A DNA stretch of 51,499 bases from Clostridiales bacterium (lineage in GTDB: Bacteria > Bacillota > Clostridia > Saccharofermentanales > Saccharofermentanaceae). The stretch covers positions 1 through 51,499 of the forward strand of contig JAFXMZ010000002.1 in NCBI GenBank assembly GCA_017529925.1. The letters run 5' to 3'. A program made the position numbers and the translations under genes. Positions 25,264 through 32,770 of the stretch are shown here, in pieces. The stretch's first letter is position 1; each line of letters begins with the position of its first letter. Below the pieces are notes generated by a model. The model saw nothing but the letters and a program-made list of their open reading frames with translations. It did not search any database and was not told the origin of the DNA.

Positions 25264-26007
25264 ATGAACGCTGTCAAGCGCACCATCGGAGACTACCGTC
25301 TCCTTCTGAGGAGCGTGCCGTCAATGGTTACGGCTATGTTTATCCTCTCAGTCGTCTGCATGAACCTCATGGCGAACAAGGAACTGTACCGCTCGGACTA
25401 TTTCTGTCTGAACTGCGGTCTCGCACTTTCCTGGATCTCGTTTTTATGCATGGACTGTATCTGCAAGAGGTTCGGCCCTAAAGCAGCCACAAAGATCTCC
25501 ATCCTTGCGATGGGCGTAAACATTCTTACCGTACTCGTCTTCAAGCTGCTCAGTATGGCACCCGGAAGATGGGCTGCATTCTATTCGGCACCTGACGGAG
25601 CAACAGGCGAACTCATTTCGAACGGTCTCGACATGACCTTCGGCGGAACCTGGTATGTCGTCGTCGGATCATGCACGGCGATGTTCCTTTCGACTCTGGT
25701 AAATTCAGGACTTAATAACCTGATCGGAAAGAGATTCGACAACGGAAACTACTATGGCTTTGTCAAGAGAAGCCTCGTATCCACACTCATCGCCCAGTGG
25801 GTCGATAATTTCGTATTCTCAGCCATGGTCTCACATGTCTTCTTCGGATGGAACTGGACGCAGGTGCTCATCTGTTCCACGACATCCATGGTCATAGAGC
25901 TTTCACTCGAAGGCCTCTTCTCCCCCCTGGGATACAGGATCTCGAAGGGATGGGAAAAGGATAAGGTCGGCCAGAGTTATATCGATATGGCCGGCAAAGC
26001 AGCCTGA
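25264..26007 (+). CDS. VUT/YhhQ-family queuosine precursor transporter
   Basis: A 247-residue membrane protein with about six hydrophobic segments. The family pattern is visible in NLMANKELYRS, then SWISFLCMDCICKRFGPK, and in the C-terminal half GSCTAMFLSTLVNSGLNNLI and AQWVDNFVFSAM (conserved Gln/Asp). YhhQ (DUF165) proteins bring preQ0 or preQ1 into the cell for queuosine in tRNA. The preQ1-I-like leader supports that role here. The amidase gene starts 11 bases after the stop and is probably co-transcribed. A second queuosine-precursor carrier, QueT, is encoded at 31.6 kb. Confidence 0.88.
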   Translation: MNAVKRTIGDYRLLLRSVPSMVTAMFILSVVCMNLMANKELYRSDYFCLNCGLALSWISFLCMDCICKRFGPKAATKISILAMGVNILTVLVFKLLSMAPGRWAAFYSAPDGATGELISNGLDMTFGGTWYVVVGSCTAMFLSTLVNSGLNNLIGKRFDNGNYYGFVKRSLVSTLIAQWVDNFVFSAMVSHVFFGWNWTQVLICSTTSMVIELSLEGLFSPLGYRISKGWEKDKVGQSYIDMAGKAA

Positions 26008-26018
26008 GGTAACATATA

Positions 26019-27494
26019 GTGAAACTTGAAGAGCTTTCGGCAGTCGAACTCGGAAGACTTGTCTCATCGAAAAGCATCTCACCCGTGGAAGTCATCAGAT
26101 ATTTCGCGGACAGGATCGAAGCGCGTAATAAGAGCATAAATGCATTCACTTATACAAGGTTCGACGAGGCGATCGAACGCGCGAAGGAACTGGAATCCAA
26201 GATCCTTCACGGCGAAAAGACAGGTCCTCTGTCGGGAGTTCCCGTCGCTCTCAAGGACTTCCTCCCTTCCAAGAAAGGCTGGACAAATTCACACGGCGGT
26301 GTCAGGTCGCTGATCGCTGCTGACCCCGAGGATTCCGTCTTCACATCATCCGCAGAAAAACTGGGCGCGATCGCCATAGGAAAGACAAATGCTCCTGCAT
26401 TTGCATTCAGGGGAACATGCGACAATAAGCTCTATGGTCCGACTTCAACGCCATTTAATACAGAATACAATTCAGGTGGTTCATCAGGAGGATCAGCTGC
26501 TGCAGTAGCTGACGGCATGGTCCCTATCGCGGAAGGATCAGACGGAGGCGGATCGATAAGGATCCCTTCGGCATGGTGCGGCTGTTTCGGATTCAAGGCA
26601 TCTGTCGGGACCATCCCTTCCGTATGCCGTCCCGATGCCTGGACAGCAACACACCCGTACTGTTTCAACGGAGCAATAACAAGGACTGTCACAGACAGTG
26701 CCATTATGCTCGGACAGATGGCATATTACGATCCGCGTGATCCCCTGAGCATCGAGAAACCTTCAAGGGATTTCACGGAACTGATGAAAAATCCCCTTAC
26801 AGGATTGAAGATAGGTTATACGCCCGACTTCGGCATCTTTGAAGTCGATCCCGTGATCGAAAGGGTTACACGCGAAGCCGCTTTCCGTCTGACGGAAGCC
26901 GGTGCGGAAGTTGAGGAAGCTTCATTCGATCTTCATTATTCCTCAAATGATTTTGCTGACATGTGGTGCCGGAGCATATCGATCGACACATCGACGGATA
27001 TCGAAAGATGGAAAAAGGAAGGATTCGACCTTATCGGAGAACACCGCGAAGAACTCCCCGAAGAGTTTATATACTGGAATGATATCGCTCTTAACTCGAC
27101 GACATCAGATTACCGTCTGTTTAACGAGATGAGGACAGATGCATACGACATGCAGCGCAAGGCGTTCGAGAGATATGACATTATCCTGTCTCCCGTAACA
27201 GTCTGTTCTCCCGTAAAGAACGCGTCTGACGGAAATACAAAGGGTCCCGCTGAAGTTAACGGCATAAAGACAGAACAGCTCATAGGTTTCTGTGAGACAT
27301 TCTTCTTCAATTATACGGGCAATCCTGCAGCATCGGTTCCGTGCGGTTATGACGGTCTCGGTCTGCCGGTAGGTCTTCAGATAGTCGGAAAAAGGTTCAG
27401 GGACGAGGATGTTTTCGCTGTGGCTGATAAGATCGAAAAGATCATGCCCTGGTCCTACGATATTCCTTTCAACCGCAGGATCAAAAGTGAATGA
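26019..27494 (+). CDS. Amidase (amidase-signature family)
   Basis: A 491-residue amide hydrolase with the Ser-cisSer-Lys triad: Lys in GVPVALKDFLP, cis-Ser and nucleophile Ser in NSGGSSGGSAAAVADG and EGSDGGGSIRIP. Length and motif order match the GatA/amidase family. No gatB or gatC is present, and the gene differs from GatA in its C-terminal half, so it is probably not the tRNA amidotransferase subunit. The substrate is unknown. The start is GTG at 26019, behind a GAGG site in the end of the transporter gene. Its 3' end overlaps the convergent PHP gene by 14 bases. Confidence 0.9.
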   Translation: MKLEELSAVELGRLVSSKSISPVEVIRYFADRIEARNKSINAFTYTRFDEAIERAKELESKILHGEKTGPLSGVPVALKDFLPSKKGWTNSHGGVRSLIAADPEDSVFTSSAEKLGAIAIGKTNAPAFAFRGTCDNKLYGPTSTPFNTEYNSGGSSGGSAAAVADGMVPIAEGSDGGGSIRIPSAWCGCFGFKASVGTIPSVCRPDAWTATHPYCFNGAITRTVTDSAIMLGQMAYYDPRDPLSIEKPSRDFTELMKNPLTGLKIGYTPDFGIFEVDPVIERVTREAAFRLTEAGAEVEEASFDLHYSSNDFADMWCRSISIDTSTDIERWKKEGFDLIGEHREELPEEFIYWNDIALNSTTSDYRLFNEMRTDAYDMQRKAFERYDIILSPVTVCSPVKNASDGNTKGPAEVNGIKTEQLIGFCETFFFNYTGNPAASVPCGYDGLGLPVGLQIVGKRFRDEDVFAVADKIEKIMPWSYDIPFNRRIKSE

Positions 27495-28239
27495 CTTTCA
27501 CGGAAGGCGGCGCTGAGGGCACCGTCATCTCCTCAAGATCAGAAACCCTTATAAACTTTCCGTTATCAAAGACTACAGGTGTGCCTTCCCCTTTTAATAC
27601 GGCATCCCTGTACTCTTCGACTGATAAGATCTCCTGCTCGAAGAGCATGCCTCCGAGTTTCCTGTCGTGAAGCCTGTGGATATCAGATCCTGACGTCATC
27701 GGTACCCCGAGCTTCTTTGCATATTCAAAGGCAAGAGCGTTCATATTGTCCGAGTTCTCGGCATTATAAACTTCAACGCCGTCACATATATCATCAGTAA
27801 GTTTTATGTTCGGAAGATAAACCCTCTCCCTGAACGGGTGGGCCTGTACCATGATACCGCCTTCAGAACGTACATGATCATGAAGCTGTCTTCTTTCCAT
27901 TTCCATAATGAAACTGTTATCGATATACCATTCCTTCCCCAATCCGTAGATCAGGAATTCATCTCCTTCAAAATTATGCTCGACACCGAACATAACATTA
28001 AACCCGGTCCCCGCTGACGCACGTTTTGCATCTTCATATCCCTTAGCATAAAGATCTATCCTTTCCTTCCACGGAAGGCCCTGAGGGATCGCAGTATTAC
28101 CTGATAAGAAGTGGTCAGTTACGATGATGCCTGAATATCCTCTCGATATAAAGTAATCGACATATTTACACCCGGAAGCCCTGCCGCACTTGCTTGCTTG
28201 CGAAGTATGAAGATGTGTCTCATAGATATAGGCTCCCAT
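27481..28239 (-). CDS. PHP-domain metal-dependent phosphoesterase
   Basis: A 252-residue protein with the PHP metal-binding pattern: ETHLHTSQASKCG (HxH), VTDHFLSG (DH), GVEHNFEGDE (EH), VQAHPFRE (H) and SGSDIHRLHD (D-x-H). The fold hydrolyses phosphate esters. Stand-alone PHP proteins include nucleotide and histidinol-phosphate phosphatases, and this one cannot be placed further. It is the last gene of a three-gene minus-strand unit with an ECF S component and an EamA exporter, with one-base overlap to the former. Confidence 0.9.
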   Translation of the reverse strand: MGAYIYETHLHTSQASKCGRASGCKYVDYFISRGYSGIIVTDHFLSGNTAIPQGLPWKERIDLYAKGYEDAKRASAGTGFNVMFGVEHNFEGDEFLIYGLGKEWYIDNSFIMEMERRQLHDHVRSEGGIMVQAHPFRERVYLPNIKLTDDICDGVEVYNAENSDNMNALAFEYAKKLGVPMTSGSDIHRLHDRKLGGMLFEQEILSVEEYRDAVLKGEGTPVVFDNGKFIRVSDLEEMTVPSAPPSVKVIHF

Positions 28240-28841
28240 TATATATCCCTCTCCATCTTCTCAGTAACCGGAACCGCGCCGGCGGCTCTCTTCCCTTTTC
28301 TTTCACTTGAGATCACATCGATCATCCTGTACCCCAGTTCCTCTTTCATCAGTATGATCAGAGGTATACCGAACATTATCGGGAACAGCGTATTATTCAG
28401 TATAACAGATAATGCAAACAGCATCGAATCTACTTCCGGATATATGACCGCCACGGCAGGAGTGATAATGGCCATCTGGACGGCAGCAGCGATAAAAACG
28501 ACAAGTGAATATACTCCGATATTCTTCATGGTCTTCAGGTCAGGCGCTGTCTTCTTCATCTTTATCCAGTAATGGTAGACGATATAAGGCCCTACAAAGT
28601 TCGCTATCAGGCCTGCTATCGAAGACCATCTGACACTGTCACTTATGATATCACCGACGATATTCATGAGAGCAAATATGATGATGCCCGGGATACCGGT
28701 AAACAGAGCATAGATCGGTCCGAGCATAGTCACGGGTCTGATATCAGTGAATCCGGGAATGATCTCCATCACCTTAAAAGGGATCATGATCAGGAGGTAT
28801 ACAAAGATAAGGAGCGCCGCCTTTTTTATATTAGTTCGCAT
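28239..28841 (-). CDS. ECF transporter S-component-like membrane protein
   Basis: A 200-residue protein with about five to six hydrophobic segments. The pattern of a short first helix, the segment GFTDIRPVTMLGPIYALFTG and a Gly-rich stretch with MNIVGDIISDS is like substrate-specific (S) components of energy-coupling-factor transporters. The general EcfA/EcfT partners are not in this window, which is normal for group II S components. The vitamin or other ligand is unknown. It overlaps the exporter gene by 11 bases and the PHP gene by one, so the three are translated as a unit. Confidence 0.7.
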   Translation of the reverse strand: MRTNIKKAALLIFVYLLIMIPFKVMEIIPGFTDIRPVTMLGPIYALFTGIPGIIIFALMNIVGDIISDSVRWSSIAGLIANFVGPYIVYHYWIKMKKTAPDLKTMKNIGVYSLVVFIAAAVQMAIITPAVAVIYPEVDSMLFALSVILNNTLFPIMFGIPLIILMKEELGYRMIDVISSERKGKRAAGAVPVTEKMERDI

Positions 28842-29739
28842 CTACGGCCCTCCTTCCCGTCCTCTCGAAAATGACCAGTATATTGCCGAAGACGATAAGT
28901 GCCACACCTATGGCGATACGTGTGCTGAGGGTAACAGGGGTAACGATATCCGACGGCATCGATATCCCCCAGATTATCGAGAAAACGATCTCAAGCGAGT
29001 AGATGATAGTGGCATTGGCGGCACTGGTCTTCTTATGCGCATAGATATTCAATGTCTGGGCAAATGAAACGATAAAATATGAATAGATCGCAAGACATGC
29101 GATTATCGTCGGCGTCCACCTGATCGATGCAAACGTTGTGCTGTCTGAGACAAACCAGGATACAAAACCGATGATACCTACGATAAATGACAACAGTGCT
29201 GACAGTACAACAGGATCATATTCTCTGGCCGACTTGTTTAGAATGACAATATAGAAAGCTCTGATTATACAACCTGCGATCATTATGGCGAATCCGAGCG
29301 ACGTTCCCGACTCTGCACCGGTCCCGACGGCGAGCATGATCCCGACAAGGATCAGAAAAGCCGATATGATCGTCTTTGTCTCGACATGCTGTCTCATGGT
29401 AAGAAGTATGACCGGAAGCACTACAGAAGTCATCGATATCGAAAAGGCTCCGGTGGAAACATCGAGTTTATTAAGTCCGATCAGATACATCAGGTTGTAG
29501 ATCAGATTCAGGATACCCAGTACAAGTCCTGCCTTGATATAACCGTTCCTGTTCCTTTTGAGCTCACTTATGATCCTCTTCATGAATCCGAAGAAGAGCA
29601 GGATCGAACCTATGAGAGAAGTGATGCATGTAGTAGCGAATGCCGATACATCGTCAGGGATACAGGAAAAGATGATAACCTCAGATGACCAGCATAAGGT
29701 TACGCATAATAAGCAAAGATTTGCCTGTAATCTGTTCAT
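28831..29739 (-). CDS. EamA/DMT-family transporter
   Basis: A 302-residue protein with ten hydrophobic segments in two similar five-helix halves, as in the drug/metabolite transporter superfamily. The EamA patterns are LCVTLCWSSEVI near the start, a first-half end LPVILLTMRQHVETKTIISAFLILVGIM, and the matching second-half end SLEIVFSIIWGISMPSDIVT. It probably exports a small metabolite. First gene of the EamA, ECF-S, PHP unit; a TATAAT lies upstream near 29790 on the minus strand. Confidence 0.88.
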   Translation of the reverse strand: MNRLQANLCLLCVTLCWSSEVIIFSCIPDDVSAFATTCITSLIGSILLFFGFMKRIISELKRNRNGYIKAGLVLGILNLIYNLMYLIGLNKLDVSTGAFSISMTSVVLPVILLTMRQHVETKTIISAFLILVGIMLAVGTGAESGTSLGFAIMIAGCIIRAFYIVILNKSAREYDPVVLSALLSFIVGIIGFVSWFVSDSTTFASIRWTPTIIACLAIYSYFIVSFAQTLNIYAHKKTSAANATIIYSLEIVFSIIWGISMPSDIVTPVTLSTRIAIGVALIVFGNILVIFERTGRRAVDAN

Positions 29740-29856
29740 GAACTGTCGACTCTCTCACTCTGCCGTGATCATCTCACGTTTTTTCCAAACGCTATTATAC
29801 ACCTAACCTGTAATCTATCTTTATTAATAACGGGCTTCTTTGCAGATTATTCTTTC

Positions 29857-30924
29857 TCACTTCCTGAGTATCATACGAAAAAAGGCATGAAGCACAAAAG
29901 AGAAAGCAACTGTTCCCGCCATGACAGCTATACACCATAACAGATCATTTCCGATATACATATCACTGTTTCTGAAAAGGAACATAAACAGCCCCTGGGT
30001 GATATAGATCTCAAGCGATATCTCTCCAAGGAAACAGAGGATCCTGTTTCCCACTTTCAGCTTAAGGCACAGGAGGATGAATCCTGTTACGAAAAGCAGG
30101 TTGGAGATCAGTGCCAGTAAAAGCGTGATCCCTTCAGAATCCGGAAGTCCGGTAAATCTGTATCCGATATAAAAGATCATGATAAACGAGATCCATAACG
30201 CAGGAGTTAAGATCATATAGATCCCCTTGACTGTCTCCTTTATCTTCTCTTCATATGTTGCCCAGATCATCCCGACGGCAAGAAGATGGCTCGAATTGTA
30301 CCACCACTGACCATATGACATCTTCATACAGAAAAGAGCATATGCGATACACCATAAGACGGCTCCGGCGATCATTATCAGATGACGGTCACCGCATATA
30401 TACATCAACAGTCCGTAGAATAAGTAGAATGCCAGGATCGTCAGTATATACCATGAATATGTCGCGACGGGCTTCCCCTTAACGATATATCCAATGATAT
30501 CCGTGAATGAGAATGTCAGTCCGTATACAGCCATCACAGCCCAGTAGATCAACGTTATGATGATATATGGGATCAGTACAGAGGGGATCCTTTTCAGAAA
30601 GAATCCTCTCCTATAGTCCTTTCCCTTCGTAATATAAGATTTCTGAAGCCCGTATCCGGACAGAAAGAAGAAAACGGCAACAGCCGGAGGACCGGAAAAT
30701 GCCATATAGTGAAATATCGTTCCGGGATCTGTATGCTGGGCAAGATGATTAAAAAGGACTACAAGAGCAAAAAAGCCCCTGTAATCCTTCCCTGATGATA
30801 TCGACAGATAACCGTCAGTATTCCATGAACCTGAAGGCTTAACACGTTCTATCCCGTAAAAGAACAGGATAAGCAGGAGAAGGAGAAGTATATCTGTCAT
30901 AATGCTCTGCAGTTCCAAGAACAA
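29857..30924 (-). CDS. Acyltransferase 3 family membrane protein
   Basis: A 355-residue protein with about ten hydrophobic segments. Family marks are GFFALVVLFNHLAQH (the conserved active-site His), FFFLSGYGLQKSY, and an Arg-rich RRGFFLKRIPSVLIPY loop. These enzymes O-acetylate or otherwise acylate surface sugars and lipids. The first codon of the ORF is TTG, set only one base after GAGG; the ATG at 30900 is an alternative start with no clear ribosome site. It stands alone on the minus strand. Confidence 0.85.
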   Translation of the reverse strand: MFLELQSIMTDILLLLLLILFFYGIERVKPSGSWNTDGYLSISSGKDYRGFFALVVLFNHLAQHTDPGTIFHYMAFSGPPAVAVFFFLSGYGLQKSYITKGKDYRRGFFLKRIPSVLIPYIIITLIYWAVMAVYGLTFSFTDIIGYIVKGKPVATYSWYILTILAFYLFYGLLMYICGDRHLIMIAGAVLWCIAYALFCMKMSYGQWWYNSSHLLAVGMIWATYEEKIKETVKGIYMILTPALWISFIMIFYIGYRFTGLPDSEGITLLLALISNLLFVTGFILLCLKLKVGNRILCFLGEISLEIYITQGLFMFLFRNSDMYIGNDLLWCIAVMAGTVAFSFVLHAFFRMILRK

Positions 30925-30988
30925 ACCTCATCATTAACATACTATCTCCTGTTATACCCAATCAGGAATATGATTGCAAGCCTGCCGG

Positions 30989-31300
30989 TCACTCATCCTT
31001 TATTACACAGAGGATGCCCTTCTCCATTACATAGAGGACCTCTCCCTGCGCTGTATCACCGATCTTGTCGTAGATCCTTCCTGCACTCATGCTCTTGCCA
31101 ACTACGGTATTAGTGCTGTTGGCAACATGACCTATCGTCCCGAGGCCTCTGAGCTCGACCTTTATGGCCTCGCTGTCATATTCATTCTCAGGATCCTTGA
31201 CCAGTGTGACCTTCATTCCCGGTTCGATGAAATCCCTGCCGTAAAAGAATCTCGTTCCTGCTATTGTAAAAAACATCTCATTCATCTTCTTCTCATCCAA
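30989..31300 (-). CDS. Stand-alone HIRAN-domain protein
   Basis: A 103-residue protein that is almost entirely one HIRAN domain: FTIAGTRFFYG, the family core VTLVKDPENEYDSEAIKV, a GTIGHVANSTNTV segment and a C-terminal strand. HIRAN domains bind DNA ends or stalled forks when fused to helicases or nucleases. Here it has no partner domain, and the adjacent gene encodes a 56-residue protein, 12 bases upstream in the same operon. The role is unknown. Confidence 0.85.
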   Translation of the reverse strand: MDEKKMNEMFFTIAGTRFFYGRDFIEPGMKVTLVKDPENEYDSEAIKVELRGLGTIGHVANSTNTVVGKSMSAGRIYDKIGDTAQGEVLYVMEKGILCVIKDE

Positions 31301-31312
31301 ATATCCGGACTG

Positions 31313-31483
31313 TCAGTCTTCGTAATCATCAAGATCCAGTCCTGCTCTTCGAGCCAGTTTTTCCAACCTTTCATCTGAAGCTCCGGCAACCTGGGACAGT
31401 TCAGTGACTGCCATAGGAAATCCGTTATACATCGCAGTGCCGTAATAGTCTTCAAGATCCGATCTTAGTCTCTCATGATCCAT
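31313..31483 (-). CDS. Small acidic protein, first gene of the HIRAN operon
   Basis: A 56-residue protein starting MDHERLRSDLEDYYGTA. I chose this ATG because GGGAGG lies 7 bases upstream; the longer frame from 31504 would place that ribosome site inside its coding sequence. It is rich in Asp, Glu, Arg and Leu and predicted mainly helical, with no transmembrane segment. I do not recognise a family. It is separated by 12 bases from the HIRAN gene, and the tight spacing suggests the two work together. Confidence 0.7.
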   Translation of the reverse strand: MDHERLRSDLEDYYGTAMYNGFPMAVTELSQVAGASDERLEKLARRAGLDLDDYED

Positions 31484-31518
31484 ATGGTTACCTCCCTTCA
31501 TCATTCATAGTCTCTCGT

Positions 31519-31567
31519 GTTGTGTCTTTATACTACAACATGCGTATGACCAATAATGGGACACAAC
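31519..31567. promoter_or_regulatory. Wide inverted repeat GTTGTGTC/GACACAAC
   Basis: Perfect 8-base arms at 31519-31526 and 31560-31567, centred in the divergent region between the HIRAN operon and queT. A minus-strand TATAAA lies between the arms. It may be an operator for a looping or dimeric regulator. Confidence 0.4.
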
Positions 31568-31568
31568 T

Positions 31569-31598
31569 CGAAGTGCCCGTGAAACAGGCTTCGGGCAC
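31569..31598 (+). promoter_or_regulatory. Structured element upstream of queT
   Basis: GTGCCCG (31573-31579) pairs with CGGGCAC (31592-31598), while CGAAG (31569-31573) can pair with CTTCG (31589-31593), giving two overlapping helices that could form an H-type pseudoknot. No T-run follows, so it is not a simple terminator. It lacks the TTC loop start and A-rich tail of preQ1-I. Confidence 0.4.
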
Positions 31599-31643
31599 CC
31601 TAAATAAATGAAACCTTACCTTTAAAGGTGTATAATCACCGAC

Positions 31644-32198
31644 ATGGAAACAAATCGCGCCAAAGCACTATTCATATCAAGAGCAGCCGTTATCGCGGCT
31701 CTCTATGTCGTGCTGACGATAGTCTTTGCACCGTTCTCTTTCGGAGCGGTCCAGCTTCGCATCTCGGAAGCCCTTACTATATTGCCTTTCTTTACGGCAA
31801 CAGCAGTTCCCGGATTATTTGTCGGCTGCATAATCGGAAATATCCTCGGCGGTGCAGTACTTCCCGACATAATATTCGGAAGTCTGGCTACACTCCTCGG
31901 AGCCATATTCACTCATCTTCTCAGGAAGAGCAGTCCTTTTCTGGCGCCGATTCCACCCATCGTGTTCAATACACTGATAATCCCGTTCGTACTGAAGTTT
32001 GCCTATATGGATGAGATGTCTCTTCCCCTGATCGCGGTCTATATCTGCGCAGGAGAACTGCTGTCATGCGGAGTCCTGGGACTCATGCTCCTGTTTGCGC
32101 TCAAGCCTCACAGACAGTTCATCTTCGGGGATGACAGCAACCCGTTCCCGTCAACACGCAAGTTTTTTGATGCTGTCGATCGGAAGCGTAGTCGATAA
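31644..32198 (+). CDS. queT: QueT-family queuosine precursor ECF S component
   Basis: A 184-residue protein with five to six hydrophobic segments. The QueT signature is clear: ALYVVLTIVFAPFSFGAVQLRISEAL followed by ILPFF and GLFVGCIIGNILGG. QueT binds preQ1/preQ0 as the S component of an ECF transporter that uses a shared EcfAT module located elsewhere. The ATG at 31644 has no strong ribosome site; a TATAAT seven bases before it suggests a nearly leaderless start, unless the AAAGGTG 13 bases upstream is used. The 3' end overlaps an antisense Rpn-type fragment by 48 bases. Confidence 0.92.
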   Translation: METNRAKALFISRAAVIAALYVVLTIVFAPFSFGAVQLRISEALTILPFFTATAVPGLFVGCIIGNILGGAVLPDIIFGSLATLLGAIFTHLLRKSSPFLAPIPPIVFNTLIIPFVLKFAYMDEMSLPLIAVYICAGELLSCGVLGLMLLFALKPHRQFIFGDDSNPFPSTRKFFDAVDRKRSR

Positions 32199-32342
32199 GG
32201 CGATATCTTCAAGAGAGAATCTCCCTGCAGATATCATCCTCCTTGCAGTCTCATATTTTTCTATTCTCAAGCCCTCGTTGATACCTATCTCGAGGCCCTC
32301 TTCTTTACTTGTCTGTCTTACCTTGTCGAAAAAGCTGGACAT
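32151..32342 (-). CDS. C-terminal fragment of an Rpn/PD-(D/E)XK-type protein
   Basis: A 63-residue reading frame matching only the tail of Rpn-family (PD-(D/E)XK transposase-like) proteins: a FFDKVRQTSKEEGLEIG start with the family run of Glu/Gly/Ile repeats, then ARRMISAG, FSLEDIALSTTLPID and a final SIKKL. The nuclease domain is missing. Upstream DNA shows no Rpn-like coding in any frame. It nevertheless keeps a perfect AAGGAGG site eight bases before its ATG. It is either a decayed remnant or a small stand-alone form like the RpnS isoforms reported as antitoxins of full-length Rpn. Confidence 0.6.
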   Translation of the reverse strand: MSSFFDKVRQTSKEEGLEIGINEGLRIEKYETARRMISAGRFSLEDIALSTTLPIDSIKKLAC

Positions 32343-32565
32343 ATTGCTGTCCTCCTTCTTTTGATTGGCACTTTCAGGATAACAAAGAACAATCCCCTCT
32401 TTCGAGCAACTTTGTGGCAATGATGATCGGGGCTGCGCAATGCAGTGAAGTGATTCTGGGGAGTTGAGCAGACTATTGGCGTGAGCAATAAAATGATGCC
32501 GCTACAGCTTTAATCTGCAGCTAATTAAGGGTCGGATAAAGCAACACCTCGCAATCTTACACCCT
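32343..32565. other. Intergenic stretch, nothing recognised
   Basis: Between the Rpn-type fragment and the GTATAC array I see no gene, clear promoter or repeat. A short frame continues upstream of the fragment but resembles no protein. Confidence 0.4.
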
Positions 32566-32759
32566 GGTATACTTTTTTTGTTTTTTTATTGATTTAGTAT
32601 ACCGAAAAGAACGAACCGGTATACTATTCTCAGGTTTTTTCAAATCTGGTATAACAGATTCGCATTTTTGGTATACCATGTTAACAAGCACTCAAAAATA
32701 GTATACCGAAAACTCTATTTCGGTATACTATTCTTGTCGTTTTTAGTTTTTAGTATACT
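32566..32759. repeat. Array of eight GGTATACT/AGTATACC palindromes at fixed spacing
   Basis: Sites start at 32566, 32596, 32618, 32648, 32670, 32700, 32722 and 32752, so the steps are 30, 22, 30, 22, 30, 22, 30: a strict 52-bp period. Seven carry the core GTATAC; the fourth reads GTATAA. Flanking bases show alternating orientation where they can be read (G..T, A..C, G..T). The 14- and 22-base gaps share little sequence, except a T-run in three of the four 22-base gaps. Neighbouring sites form hairpins; the best, at 32697-32732, has a 15-bp stem and a 6-base loop and could serve as terminator for the DUF4214 gene, whose stop codon is 11 bases away. Confidence 0.85.
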
Positions 32760-32770
32760 CTAAGCAATAC

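Noticed and set aside
26019..27494. gatA, subunit of the tRNA amidotransferase
   Set aside because: No gatB or gatC nearby, and the C-terminal half does not look like GatA; general amidase is safer.
31569..31598. preQ1-I riboswitch for queT
   Set aside because: No UUC loop start, no A-rich tail with CUAA, and a promoter-like TATAAT downstream.
32566..32759. CRISPR array
   Set aside because: The 30- and 22-base periodicity invites the idea, but the 30-base elements share only their ends, and no cas gene is in the window.
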